Positions 1 through 8,497 are shown, numbered from the stretch's first letter. The stretch is 53,104 nt of DNA from Chloroflexota bacterium (GCA_024434165.1 QMIW01000019.1:1-53104); one strand, 5' to 3'. Program-made: numbers and translations. The notes: generated by a model from the sequence alone, not told the origin.

Positions 1-630
1 GGCGTTAAGCGGACGCCAGCGCACCGTCAGCTCGGTGCGGCCGTCTCCTGCGTCGGTGAAGGTGGCCGTGCTCAGCATCTCGCGCGGCCAGGTCGGGCTC
101 ATCGGATGGCGGGTCATGCCGCCGTCCCTGTCGGAGAAGGAGACGACGCAGACGATCTTCTCCTGCGGCAGGCGCACCCAGATCGAACCGTTGGACGGAC
201 CCGGATGATGTTCGAGCAGCACGGGCGAGTCGCCCCAATGCAGGGTCATTTGGTCGGAAAAGGAGACCTCTGGCGGCGCCCAACGGACGCTGCCCAAGCC
301 GGGGATGGATTCCCAATCGGCGCCGGTTTCCTCTCCCTGCGCCTTGAAGGTGCTGGGGCGGGTGCGGAAGATGTTGGCGGTCTTTTCATGCGCGATGACG
401 GTGCAGTCCATGGCGCGCGCGCCCAGGGTGCGGTCGGGATGCGCGTCCATGTTGATCAACACGCGCTCCATGCCGCCGCCCAGGTTCATCAATGAGGCGC
501 GCCAGGAACGCGCTTCCTCCGGGGAGGGCGGCGCATCAATCTGGATCAAGCCGCGCGGGGTGACGATCACTCCCAGCGTCACGCCGGGATACTGGTCTTC
601 GATATAAATGTTTTTGGTAATCTCCTGCAT
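1..630 (-). CDS. Metallo-beta-lactamase-fold protein joined in frame to an AHSA1/SRPBCC tail (partial, runs off the window)
   Basis: The reading frame opens at the ATG at 630, with AGGAG a few bases upstream, and stays open to the window edge. The first ~160 residues read as a metallo-beta-lactamase fold: an N-terminal ITKNIYIEDQYPG strand, then LEHHPGPSNGSIWVRLP, which resembles the third ligand region of that fold. The usual HxHxDH metal site is replaced by INMDAHPDRTLG, so canonical zinc hydrolase activity is doubtful. From about residue 165 the frame changes character to TRHPMSPTWPREMLST, then TELTVRWRPLN, which is typical of the C-terminal third of AHSA1-type SRPBCC proteins. The N-terminal part of the AHSA1 domain is absent. 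I checked that both parts share one frame. It is either a deletion fusion of two neighbours or an assembly join. No function is assigned. Confidence 0.7.
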   Translation of the reverse strand, partial: MQEITKNIYIEDQYPGVTLGVIVTPRGLIQIDAPPSPEEARSWRASLMNLGGGMERVLINMDAHPDRTLGARAMDCTVIAHEKTANIFRTRPSTFKAQGEETGADWESIPGLGSVRWAPPEVSFSDQMTLHWGDSPVLLEHHPGPSNGSIWVRLPQEKIVCVVSFSDRDGGMTRHPMSPTWPREMLSTATFTDAGDGRTELTVRWRPLNA

Positions 631-687
631 AGCGCTCCTGAAATGATTAAACGACTTCGGAAGCCTGTTTCCGCCTCCGAAGTCCAT

Positions 688-2847
688 TTAGTTTTGTTTC
701 TGGTCCGGTTTGAAGGTCAAGCGTCCGGTCTGGCGCTTGAGCTGACCCGTGGCTTGTTTCTTCGCCACAGGCAGCGTGAGCCAGAAGGTGGTGCCTTTTT
801 CCATCTCGCTTTCCACATGGATCTCGCCCCCGTGTCCATGCACAGCCAGGCGGCAAAACGCCAGCCCCACTCCCAATCCGCCGGGGCGGTTCCTGCCGCG
901 CAGGCGGGTGAATTTTTCGAAGATGCGTTCCTGGTCTGCCGGGGAAATTCCGGGACCCGTATCGCGCACGTAGAATTTGACGTATGCGCCGTCGGATGTG
1001 GTCTGCGCGCCGATCTCGATGCGCCCGCCCACCGGCGTGAACTTGATGGAATTTTCGAGCAGGTTGACGAACACGCGGTAGATCATGTCCACATCCACCC
1101 AGATGAGCGGGAGGACGCTGGTGGCGTGATTGACCAGCGTTTGCTGGCGGGCGGCAGCGGACGGCTCCACATCGCGCAGCGACTCGCGGATGAGCGCGAT
1201 CGGGTCAATGGAATTCTGGTCCACAATCGGCTGCCCGGCTTCGAGGCGGTTGATATCGAGCAGGGAGTTCACCAGCCGCTGGATGCGGGCGGTGGAGTTC
1301 CGCGCAATATTCAGCATGGAGGTCAGCATATCGTCGTTGGGAAGCAGGGTGCTCATCATCTCCAGGCTCGAAACGATGTTGCCCAGCGGCGAACGCAGGT
1401 CGTGGAAGATCATGGAGGTCATGTCGTCGCGCAGGGCGTCCAGTTCCTTGCGGACGGTAATATCCCGCATGATCCATTGGATGGAGTCCGCATCTTCGAA
1501 TTCCACGCGGCGCACATACACCTCGACGGGGATGATGCCGCTGTCCATGCGGTGCAAGCCCGCTTCATAGTTGCACCCGTTGTCCCGCCGGAGGACTTCG
1601 AAACGCTCCCCGATCAGGGTCCAATTGACTTCATGCAGTTGGTCAATGGTCAGGGTGTGCAGCTGCTCCACGCTGTAACCGCTCAACGAAACCGCGCGGC
1701 GGTTGGCTTCCAGGATCCGTCCGTTGAAATCGGTGATCAGAATCGTATCCACGCTGTCTTCGAACAGCTCGCGGTAATGCTGGTGCGCCTTTTGCAGCTG
1801 CTCGAACAACTCCGCGTTTTGAATCGTCGTCCCGGCGAGACTGCCCAAGCCGGTCATCACCACCAGCGCGTCCGGGTCGAACGAGCCGTTGGTGGGATTG
1901 ATGGCCTCCAGCACGCCGATGATCTTTCCCTGCGCCTGAATGGGAGCGATGGCAAGAGCGCGCATCTCGACTCCATTGAGGCGGTCAATTTCACTGTAAC
2001 GCGGGTCCTGCTGGACGGCAGGCACCACCATTCCCTGCTTTTCACGGATGACCGTTCCAGCCAGCCCTTTGCCCTCCGGGATGCGGTTGCCCGGAATACT
2101 GCCGTAGTTATGCCCCGCCGCCGCCTGGAAGACAAGTTGACCGTTGTTGTTGTCAATTAGTGCCAGCGCCACCGTCTCAACCTGAAGCGCCTGCATCGTC
2201 TGGTTAAGGATGCGGCGCAGGACGTCCTGCATCGCCAGCGAGGTGTTGATCGCCGCCGCCCCTTCCGCCAGCGCCGACATGACGCGCGCCGTGCGCTGTG
2301 TTTCGGTATACAGGCGCGCGTTCAGGACCGCAATGCTTGCCTGGTCCGCAATCGCCTGCATCAATTCGAGGTGTTCTCCGTTGAAGGTGTTGGGAACGGG
2401 ATGAACGAGCGTAAGCACCCCCACCATGCGTTCGCGCGCCATGAGCGGCACGCAGATCGCCGATTTTGCGCCGCTCTTTTCCACGGAATCATCCGCGCGG
2501 CGCAGCCAGCGTTCGTCCTTGCTGGTATCGGGCACCAGGGCGGGCTTGCGGTTCTGCACAACCCAGCCTGCCAGCCCGCGTTCCATCGTTTCGCGCAATT
2601 GCTGCGTGGTATGGTCATGGAACTGCCTGCCATATACGATGGTCGCATCCACGGGTCTGCCGAAGTCGTCCATTACGATGATACTGCCGCGCTCGCCTCC
2701 CACATACTGAATGGCGGCGAACAACAGCCGTTGCAGGACGGTTCGAAGGTCCAAGGCAGTGGCAACTTCACGGCTGACTTTGACCAGCAATTCAAGCAGA
2801 GGGCGAGTGCGACCTTCAGACATTTGTACCCAGTGTTCCCGGACCAT
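688..2847 (-). CDS. Sensor histidine kinase, GAF-GAF-PAS-HisKA-HATPase
   Basis: This 719-residue soluble kinase has no membrane segment and no receiver domain. Domains in order: GAF (~15-175), GAF (~190-345), PAS (~355-470, starting HYRELFEDSVDTILITD), a dimerisation/phosphoacceptor helix with the phospho-His at about H482 (IFHDLRSP), and an ATPase domain with N-box NLLENSIKF (~595-603), G1 DTGPGIS (~629) and G2 GGLGVGLA (~656). Two GAF domains suggest sensing of a small ligand or redox signal. No response regulator lies nearby, so it is an orphan. A second possible start is the ATG at 2823; neither start has a convincing ribosome binding site. A -10-like TATACT lies only 4 bp before the ATG at 2847. 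Confidence 0.9.
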   Translation of the reverse strand: MVREHWVQMSEGRTRPLLELLVKVSREVATALDLRTVLQRLLFAAIQYVGGERGSIIVMDDFGRPVDATIVYGRQFHDHTTQQLRETMERGLAGWVVQNRKPALVPDTSKDERWLRRADDSVEKSGAKSAICVPLMARERMVGVLTLVHPVPNTFNGEHLELMQAIADQASIAVLNARLYTETQRTARVMSALAEGAAAINTSLAMQDVLRRILNQTMQALQVETVALALIDNNNGQLVFQAAAGHNYGSIPGNRIPEGKGLAGTVIREKQGMVVPAVQQDPRYSEIDRLNGVEMRALAIAPIQAQGKIIGVLEAINPTNGSFDPDALVVMTGLGSLAGTTIQNAELFEQLQKAHQHYRELFEDSVDTILITDFNGRILEANRRAVSLSGYSVEQLHTLTIDQLHEVNWTLIGERFEVLRRDNGCNYEAGLHRMDSGIIPVEVYVRRVEFEDADSIQWIMRDITVRKELDALRDDMTSMIFHDLRSPLGNIVSSLEMMSTLLPNDDMLTSMLNIARNSTARIQRLVNSLLDINRLEAGQPIVDQNSIDPIALIRESLRDVEPSAAARQQTLVNHATSVLPLIWVDVDMIYRVFVNLLENSIKFTPVGGRIEIGAQTTSDGAYVKFYVRDTGPGISPADQERIFEKFTRLRGRNRPGGLGVGLAFCRLAVHGHGGEIHVESEMEKGTTFWLTLPVAKKQATGQLKRQTGRLTFKPDQKQN

Positions 2848-2879
2848 AATAAGTATAGCCCCTTTGGTACAATTAATCC
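2848..2879. promoter_or_regulatory. 32-bp divergent promoter region with two facing -10 boxes
   Basis: Leftward -10 TATACT (2852-2857) faces the histidine kinase. Rightward -10 TACAAT (2868-2873) ends 6 bp before the ATG of the HAD gene, so that transcript is probably leaderless. The -35 regions would lie inside the opposite genes and are weak. Transcription in the two directions should interfere. Confidence 0.5.
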
Positions 2880-3539
2880 ATGCCCATAAATCCCCTAAAA
2901 GTCCATGCGCTCTGCTTCGATGTGGATGGCACCCTGAGCGACACCGACGACCTGTACACGCAAAAAGTCTCCAGATTTCTCCCCCGCTTTATTTTCAAAA
3001 ATCCAGACCGCGCCGCGCGCCGCTTTGTGATGTGGATCGAATCGCCCGGCAATGCCCTGCTGAGTCTCGCGGATACGCTTCACCTCGACGACGAGATGGT
3101 TGCCATCATCAACTGGCTTTATCGCCGCCGAAAACAATCCTCGAGGAAATTCCTGCTCGTCCCCGGCGTGGACGAGATGCTCAAAAAACTGCACGGACGC
3201 TACCCCATGTCGGTGGTCAGCGCGCGCGACGAGCATGGGACGATGGCGTTCCTTGAACAGTATGACCTCGTCCGGTATTTCGATGCGGTCGTCACCGGTT
3301 TATCCGCCAGGCATACCAAGCCCTATCCCGACCCGGTGCTGCTCGCCGCGGAAAAAATGGGCGTCGCGCCCGAAAACTGCCTGATGATCGGCGACACCAC
3401 CGTGGACATCCGCGCGGGGAAATCTGCCGGGGCGCAAACGGTGGGCGTTTTATGCGGTTTTGGCGAGGAACCCGAATTGAGGAAAATGGGGGCGGATGAA
3501 ATTTTGGAAGATACGACGAAGTTATTGAGAATCTTGTAG
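2880..3539 (+). CDS. HAD-superfamily hydrolase, phosphoglycolate-phosphatase-like
   Basis: This is a 219-residue cytoplasmic phosphatase of HAD subfamily IA. Motif I is DVDGTLSDTDD, with nucleophile Asp and acid Asp two residues apart. Motif II is VVSARDEHG. Motif III/IV is KPYPDPVLLAAEKMG, then MIGDTTVDIRAGKSAGA. A helical cap lies between motifs I and II. Specific substrate cannot be read from the sequence; phosphoglycolate or pyrophosphate are common in this subfamily. The ATG sits 6 bp after a -10 box with no ribosome binding site, a leaderless arrangement. A perfect 13-bp inverted repeat overlaps the stop codon. Confidence 0.85.
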   Translation: MPINPLKVHALCFDVDGTLSDTDDLYTQKVSRFLPRFIFKNPDRAARRFVMWIESPGNALLSLADTLHLDDEMVAIINWLYRRRKQSSRKFLLVPGVDEMLKKLHGRYPMSVVSARDEHGTMAFLEQYDLVRYFDAVVTGLSARHTKPYPDPVLLAAEKMGVAPENCLMIGDTTVDIRAGKSAGAQTVGVLCGFGEEPELRKMGADEILEDTTKLLRIL

Positions 3540-3564
3540 GGACACAGCCTCGCTGTGTCCCTAC
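3536..3564. repeat. Perfect 13-bp inverted repeat at the end of the HAD gene
   Basis: GTAGGGACACAGC, a 3-base CTC loop, then GCTGTGTCCCTAC. It overlaps the TAG stop at 3537-3539. No T-run follows on either strand, so it is a strong hairpin but not a clear intrinsic terminator. It may protect the transcript 3' end, or be a repeat of the REP type. Confidence 0.7.
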
Positions 3565-3602
3565 ATTCTGTCAGGCGGAAATTGCTTCCATTTTTCGCTC
3601 AA

Positions 3603-3638
3603 GCCGCCGTCCTCGGCGGCGAGGACGGCGCCGAGAGC
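3603..3638. repeat. GC-rich palindromic dispersed repeat, copy A
   Basis: This 36-bp unit starts GCCGCCGTCCTCGGCGGC and ends GAGAGC. Closely related units occur at 11874-11909, 16376-16411 (inverted) and 53051-53086. It is self-complementary and lies between genes. Confidence 0.75.
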
Positions 3639-3676
3639 AATCATCTTGTTTAAAGTACTTTTTGATACCTGCTTAT

Positions 3677-5707
3677 TTATTTAGAGACCACTTCCATCTC
3701 TTCCTGTTTTTTGAACTGGCTCATGTACAAATCGTAGTAAAAACCCTGCCTTGCCAGCAGTTCGTCGTGTTTGCCGCGCTCGATGATCTGACCGTCCTTC
3801 AGCACCAAAATCAGGTCTGCGTTGCGGATGGTGGAGAGGCGGTGCGCAATGACGAACGCGGTGCGTCCTTTGAGCAGTTCATCGAAGGCTTTCTGGATGA
3901 GACGTTCGGTGCGTGTGTCCACGCTGGAAGTTGCTTCGTCCAGAATGAGGATCTTCGGGTCCGAGAGCGCAGCGCGGGCAATCGCGAGCAGCTGCCGCTG
4001 TCCCTGCGAGAGACCCGACCCGCGTTCACCCAAAACCGTTTGATATTTTTCGGGCAGGCGCTCGATGAACGAATCGGCGTTGGCGAGTTTGATCGCCGCC
4101 ATCACTTCTTCATCGGCTGCATCGGGTCTGCCAAAGCGGACGTTTTCCATCACGCTCTGGCTGAATAAAAACGTATCTTGAAGCACAATGCCGATCTGTT
4201 CGCGGAGCGATTTCATCGTCACATCACGGACGTCCATGCCGTCAATTTTCACGGAGCCGCTTGTCACGTCGTAAAAACGTGGAATCAAATTGATGATCGT
4301 CGTCTTGCCCGCGCCTGTGGGACCGACAATGGCGATGGTCTGTCCAGGCTGGGCGGTGAAGGAAACGTCTCTCAGCACGGGCACGCCGTCTTCGTAGGAG
4401 TGCGAGGCGTTTTCAAATTCGACCAATCCCTTGATGGGCGGCATGGTCGTTGCGTTGGGCTTGTCGGTCACGGCGGGTTTTTCATCGAGGATGTTGAAGA
4501 TGCGTTCCGCGCCCGCGATGGCGTTTTGAATGTTCGTCCACAAGACGGCGATCTGTTGAATCGGCTGGTTGAAGCGCTGGACGTAGGCGAGGAAGGTCAC
4601 AACCAAGCCGAGCGTAACGGTCGTGCCAAGCAGGGACTGTCCTTTGAGCAGATACCATCCGCCCACGCCCGTGACAATCGCCAGCGCAACGTAGGAGAGC
4701 GCTTCGAGCGTGGGCGCAAGCGCGGAGGTGTACGCCACGGCGCGCACGTTGGCGTCGCGGTTGGCGGCGTTGACTTCCTTGAATTGTTCGATGTTCTCGT
4801 CGGCGCGGTTGAACGCCTGCACTTCGCGCACGGCGGCGATGGATTCCTGCAATTCGGCGTTGACGTTGCCAATCTCCTGCCGCGAGATGCGGAAGGCTTT
4901 GCGCGCCTGCTCCGAGAAGTACCACGTGGCGATGAACATGATCGGCGCAACGGACAGCGAGAGCAGCGCAAACGGCACGTTGGCGGTCAGCATTTTGTAG
5001 GAGACCCAGACCAGCGAGAGAATCCCGCTGAACACGTTGACCAGCGCGAATGAGAAGGCTTGTTCGATGGCGGTCGTGTCGTTGGTGATGCGGCTCATCA
5101 GGTCGCCCGCTTCATGCTCGGAGTAGTAACTGAGCGATAACCGATGCAGCTGCTCGAACACTTCCACACGCAGGACACGCAGCACGTGCTGACCCGTCCA
5201 TGCCATGGTGAAGAAGGTGAGACCCGTCAGCACGGCGCCGAGGACGTACAAGCCGATCATGACCAGGATGAGGCGGAACATGCCTTCGATGCGCTGGTCG
5301 TCCGTCATGGCGGCGGGGTTGGGGACGTCGAATCCGCCCAGGGTGTAGGCGTTGTAAACGAGCCTGCGCGTGAACGACAGGGATGATGGATCGTCCGCGG
5401 CGAGATAACAGGAGGAGGAAGAGGCTTGGGATGTCGAACCAGTATCGGGGAAGAATGAAGCGAAGCCTCCTCCCGAAGCGCCCGCCGGGACGAGGAAACA
5501 GTCCGTCGCCTGTCCCATCAATTCGGGGGTCGTGACTTGAGTCCACGTGGCAACGATGACAAAACCGACCGCAAGCAAAATCATGTACCAGAAGCGGTTG
5601 AAGTATCTGCCGAGGCGTCCCAACGTTTCGCCGAGGTTGCGCGGCTTGATGGTTTCCTGATTTAACATGCCGCCGAAGCGGCCCCCGCCAGCAGGTCCGT
5701 GCATCAT
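3677..5707 (-). CDS. ABC exporter half-transporter (catalytically intact Walker B subunit)
   Basis: This 676-residue type IV (B-family) exporter half has a membrane domain (~40-400) and an ATPase domain (~425-660). Walker A is GPTGAGKTT (~462-470). The signature is LSQGQ (~566), which departs from LSGGQ. Walker B is ILILDE (~586-591) with the catalytic Glu present. An ~85-residue Ser/Gly-rich extracytoplasmic insert with two Cys (C70, C100) lies between TM1 and TM2, longer than in most family members. The start is supported by GGAGG 8 nt before the ATG. It is the last gene of a MarR-ABC-ABC unit and is predicted to pair with the product of 5915-7861. Probable role: export of drugs or lipophilic compounds from the cytoplasmic membrane. 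Confidence 0.92.
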   Translation of the reverse strand: MMHGPAGGGRFGGMLNQETIKPRNLGETLGRLGRYFNRFWYMILLAVGFVIVATWTQVTTPELMGQATDCFLVPAGASGGGFASFFPDTGSTSQASSSSCYLAADDPSSLSFTRRLVYNAYTLGGFDVPNPAAMTDDQRIEGMFRLILVMIGLYVLGAVLTGLTFFTMAWTGQHVLRVLRVEVFEQLHRLSLSYYSEHEAGDLMSRITNDTTAIEQAFSFALVNVFSGILSLVWVSYKMLTANVPFALLSLSVAPIMFIATWYFSEQARKAFRISRQEIGNVNAELQESIAAVREVQAFNRADENIEQFKEVNAANRDANVRAVAYTSALAPTLEALSYVALAIVTGVGGWYLLKGQSLLGTTVTLGLVVTFLAYVQRFNQPIQQIAVLWTNIQNAIAGAERIFNILDEKPAVTDKPNATTMPPIKGLVEFENASHSYEDGVPVLRDVSFTAQPGQTIAIVGPTGAGKTTIINLIPRFYDVTSGSVKIDGMDVRDVTMKSLREQIGIVLQDTFLFSQSVMENVRFGRPDAADEEVMAAIKLANADSFIERLPEKYQTVLGERGSGLSQGQRQLLAIARAALSDPKILILDEATSSVDTRTERLIQKAFDELLKGRTAFVIAHRLSTIRNADLILVLKDGQIIERGKHDELLARQGFYYDLYMSQFKKQEEMEVVSK

Positions 5708-5721
5708 AGCGCCCTCCGCAT

Positions 5722-5882
5722 GTCATTGCGAGGGCTGGTCGAGGAGCGGCGCTGCAAGCACCACGTATCGAGACCCAGCCCGAAGCAATCCCCCGTCTGA
5801 GGGGAAAGTTTTTTCGAGGATGCTTCACTGGATACCTGGAGATTGCTTCGTCGCGGTGCCTCGCGCCGCTCCTCGCAATGAT
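5722..5882. repeat. Inverted pair of CATTGCGAGG-type repeats between the two ABC genes
   Basis: The left copy (5722-5793) begins TCATTGCGAGG and ends GAAGCAATCCCC. The right copy (5840-5882) is its inverse, reading TCATTGCGAGGAGCGGCGCG from the other strand and ending GAAGCAATCTCC. The left copy has a short duplicated stretch. The pair makes a ~160-bp element with matching ends, like a MITE. Repeats of the CATTGCGAGGAGCG...GAAGCAATC type are familiar from many bacterial genomes. It sits inside the MarR/ABC operon. Confidence 0.75.
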
Positions 5883-5914
5883 ATTGGGAATTTTTATTTT
5901 TTATGTTCATGTGA

Positions 5915-7861
5915 TTACCTTTGACCGCTCTGTGTTTCCGGTAAAAGTTGCGAATTGTAAATTTCCGCATAAATGGGTTCCTCTTCCATGAGTTCGGCGT
6001 GCCTGCCCTGCGCGACGATCTGACCTTTATCGAGGACGATGATCCTGTCGGCGTTCATCACGGTGCTGATGCGCTGTGCGATGACGAACGACGTGCGTCC
6101 TTCCATCAGGGTATCGAGCGCTTTTTGGATTTGCGCTTCGGTGGCGAGGTCCACGCTCGAGGTGGAATCATCCAGGATAAGAATTCGGGGATTTAAGAGA
6201 ATGGCGCGGGCGATGGCGATGCGCTGCTTTTGTCCGCCGCTGAGGGTTTGCCCGCGTTCGCCGACGTGCGTGTTGTAGCCTTCGGGGAAGGACATGATGA
6301 ACTCGTGCGCGGCGGCGGCTTTTGCGGCGGCTTCGATTTCCTGCTGGGTGGCGTCGGGTTTGCCGAAGGCGATGTTCTCGCGGATCGTCCCGCTGAAGAG
6401 GGTGGTCTCCTGCAAGACAATGCCGATCTGCGAACGAAGCGAGTCGAGAGTCACGTCGCGCAAGTCGTATCCGTCAATTGTGATTTTCCCTTCGCTGGGG
6501 TCATAGAAACGCGGCAGTAAATTGATGATGGTCGTCTTGCCCGAACCTGTCGCGCCGAGCAGGGCAACCGTCTCGCCTGCTTTGGCTTCGAACGAAACAT
6601 TGTTCAGCACAGGCTCGCCCCCGCCGAAATAACGGAAGGTCACGTTCTCGAATTTGACATCGCCTTTCACGGGAGGAAGTTTGACCGCGTCGGGTTTATC
6701 CACAATGTCGGATTTCGCGTCGAGGATCTCGAAGATGCGTTCCGCCGACGCGCCCGCCTGCCCCATCTGCGTGACGATCATGCCGAACATCATGATCGGG
6801 AAAAAGAGATACATCAGATAAAGCGAGAACTCCTGCCACGCGCCCAGGCTGAGCGCGCCGACGATGATTTGCTTGCCGCCCACGTACAGAATCGCGGCTT
6901 GACCGAGGTTCGCAATCAGAAACACGAGCGGGAACATGAACGTGAACAGACGCGAGACCGCAATCTGCTGGTTCATCGTATCGTCTGCGGCGGCGCGGAA
7001 CTTCGCCTGCTGTTCCCGTTCGCGCGTAAACGCCTTGATGACCTTGATGCCCGCGAGGTTTTCCTGCAAGACCGTGTTCAAGTGCGACAACTTCTGCTGC
7101 ACTTTGGCAAACATCGGCTGGGCAACGCTTGCAAACACGATGAAGATCACAATCGCAACGGGCAGGATGGGCATCGCCGTCCACGCCAGCGAAACGTTCG
7201 ACGTGAACAAAATGACGACCGTTCCCGTCAGCAGAATCACCGCGCCGACAAGCTGCAAGAGTCCCTGCCCGATGAAGAGGCGCACCTTTTCCACGTCGTC
7301 GGTGGCGCGAATCATCAACTGACCCGTTTGGTTTTTATCGTGATATGAAAACGACAAGCGCTGGATTTTTGCATAGAGATCGTTCCGCAGATCATACGCG
7401 ACGGCTTGCGAATTCTTCTCCGCCCAGAACGCCTGCAAAAATGCGAAGAGTCCGCGCAGGAGAGCGAAGACGACGATGGCGGCGATGGCGGTGATCAACG
7501 CCTGCGGGGCGTTTGCCGCATCCGCCTCCAACTGGACTTTGAGCTGGTCCAGCGTCAGGGAGGCTGGTCTACCCGTGAGTTCGAGAATCTTCGGCAGGGC
7601 GGCATCCACAAACGCGGCGGGGATTTTATCCAGCGCCTGCAAAATCTGGTCGGCGACGTAGCCGCTCGTCACCGCGTCAATCACATTGCGCACCATGCGC
7701 GGCACAGCAAGCTGCGAGAGCGTGGCGACGAGCAAAAACAGATACGGCAGGAGAGCCTGCTGCTTGTAACGGGTCAAATAGCGGATGGCGCGCCCAATGC
7801 CCTTGTTGGATGAAGAACGGGGCCGCGTGCGGGTGCGGGGGTGGGATAGGGTTGCTTGCAT
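5915..7861 (-). CDS. ABC exporter half-transporter (degenerate Walker B subunit)
   Basis: This 648-residue B-family exporter half has a membrane domain (~35-385) and an ATPase domain (~400-640). Walker A is GATGSGKTT (~436-444), the signature a canonical LSGGQ (~540), and Walker B ILILDD (~560-565), where Asp replaces the catalytic Glu. This is the mirror image of its neighbour, which has DE but LSQGQ. A heterodimer would therefore hold one good ATP site (neighbour's Walker A/B plus this LSGGQ) and one degenerate site, as in LmrCD or BmrCD. A ~70-residue insert follows TM1. A purine-rich AAAGGAAA before the ATG supports the start. It lies downstream of marR and upstream of the partner half. 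Confidence 0.92.
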   Translation of the reverse strand: MQATLSHPRTRTRPRSSSNKGIGRAIRYLTRYKQQALLPYLFLLVATLSQLAVPRMVRNVIDAVTSGYVADQILQALDKIPAAFVDAALPKILELTGRPASLTLDQLKVQLEADAANAPQALITAIAAIVVFALLRGLFAFLQAFWAEKNSQAVAYDLRNDLYAKIQRLSFSYHDKNQTGQLMIRATDDVEKVRLFIGQGLLQLVGAVILLTGTVVILFTSNVSLAWTAMPILPVAIVIFIVFASVAQPMFAKVQQKLSHLNTVLQENLAGIKVIKAFTREREQQAKFRAAADDTMNQQIAVSRLFTFMFPLVFLIANLGQAAILYVGGKQIIVGALSLGAWQEFSLYLMYLFFPIMMFGMIVTQMGQAGASAERIFEILDAKSDIVDKPDAVKLPPVKGDVKFENVTFRYFGGGEPVLNNVSFEAKAGETVALLGATGSGKTTIINLLPRFYDPSEGKITIDGYDLRDVTLDSLRSQIGIVLQETTLFSGTIRENIAFGKPDATQQEIEAAAKAAAAHEFIMSFPEGYNTHVGERGQTLSGGQKQRIAIARAILLNPRILILDDSTSSVDLATEAQIQKALDTLMEGRTSFVIAQRISTVMNADRIIVLDKGQIVAQGRHAELMEEEPIYAEIYNSQLLPETQSGQR

Positions 7862-7873
7862 GATTTCCTTTTG

Positions 7874-7923
7874 GTGATTGAGTAATTGGGTAATTAGAGA
7901 TTAGAGATTGGAGACTGAGAGGA
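7874..7923. repeat. Degenerate period-7 tract (GAGATTA/GAGATTG type)
   Basis: Consecutive units such as GAGATTA, GAGATTG and GAGACTG repeat every 7 bases with changes between units. It lies just upstream of the ABC start at 7861, in the marR-ABC gap. It is one of about twelve such tracts in the window. Confidence 0.7.
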
Positions 7924-7983
7924 GTGTACGATGAGATGTGAAGCGTATCGGCAGACGAATGGGTTACGTCTGGGTATTTATTT

Positions 7984-8048
7984 GTGTACCTGTGTACCTG
8001 TGTGCTTGTTTACCTGTCTATTTGTTTACCTGTCTACGTGTGTCCTGT
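7984..8048. repeat. Degenerate period-8 tract overlapping the end of marR
   Basis: Eight consecutive octamers run GTGTACCT, GTGTACCT, GTGTGCTT, GTTTACCT, GTCTATTT, GTTTACCT, GTCTACGT, GTGTCCTG. The marR stop codon (8034-8036) lies inside the tract, so the last residues of MarR are encoded by the repeat. Confidence 0.75.
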
Positions 8049-8492
8049 TTCCGTCTCCAATTCCTGCGCGGCTCGGGTGAGGAGGGCAAGCGCTTCGTTG
8101 ACTTTGGTTTTCTCCTCCGCGGTCAAGCCTGTCATCAATTCGTCCATCCAGCGGTGGCGTTCCTCATTTCCCTGGCGGATCAGCGCCCTGCCTTTCTCGG
8201 TGAGATTCAGCAGTTTTGCGCGGCGGTCGTTCGGGTCCTCCTCGCGCTGGACCAATCCGCTTTGCACGAGTTTATCCACCAATTGGCTGGCAGCCGCAGG
8301 GGTGATCTCGAAGCGTTCGCTGACCTCGGACATGCCGCACGCGCCCTTGTAATGCAGCTGCATCAGGATGCTGAATTGCGGCATCGAGAGTCCCGTTGAT
8401 TTCACGAAGAGATGCCAGCCGCGCATCGAGCGGTGCATGAACACATCCATCCAGGAGCGGACGGATTGAGAAAGGGAGGGGGACTTCGTCAT
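8034..8492 (-). CDS. MarR-family transcriptional regulator
   Basis: This 152-residue winged-helix repressor has a DNA-recognition region FEITPAAASQLVDKLVQSGLV and a wing with NDRRAKLLNLTEKGRALI, the classic MarR pattern. It is the first gene of a leftward unit followed by the two ABC exporter halves, which strongly suggests ligand-relieved repression of that exporter. Its start is preceded by a promoter and a perfect palindrome (GTTAAGC, 2 bp, GCTTAAC) that ends 19 bp before the ATG, with a second half-site next to the ATG. This implies autoregulation. Its last codons lie in an octamer repeat tract. Confidence 0.9.
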   Translation of the reverse strand: MTKSPSLSQSVRSWMDVFMHRSMRGWHLFVKSTGLSMPQFSILMQLHYKGACGMSEVSERFEITPAAASQLVDKLVQSGLVQREEDPNDRRAKLLNLTEKGRALIRQGNEERHRWMDELMTGLTAEEKTKVNEALALLTRAAQELETETGHT

Positions 8493-8497
8493 GGTTA

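Noticed and set aside
643-2160. Long open frame opposite the histidine kinase (505 codons)
   Set aside because: It is antisense to a protein with complete kinase motifs and its own translation has no recognisable domain; GC-rich DNA leaves such shadow frames open. The same applies to long antisense frames at 10650-11957, 29854-31272, 25636-27060 and 49601-50920.
3536-3564. Inverted repeat at the HAD gene stop as a proven terminator
   Set aside because: The stem is perfect but neither strand has a T-run after it, so it is listed as a repeat only.
7984-8048. Octamer tract considered as a CRISPR array
   Set aside because: Units are contiguous with no spacers, and no cas gene is present. The period-7 tracts fail for the same reason.
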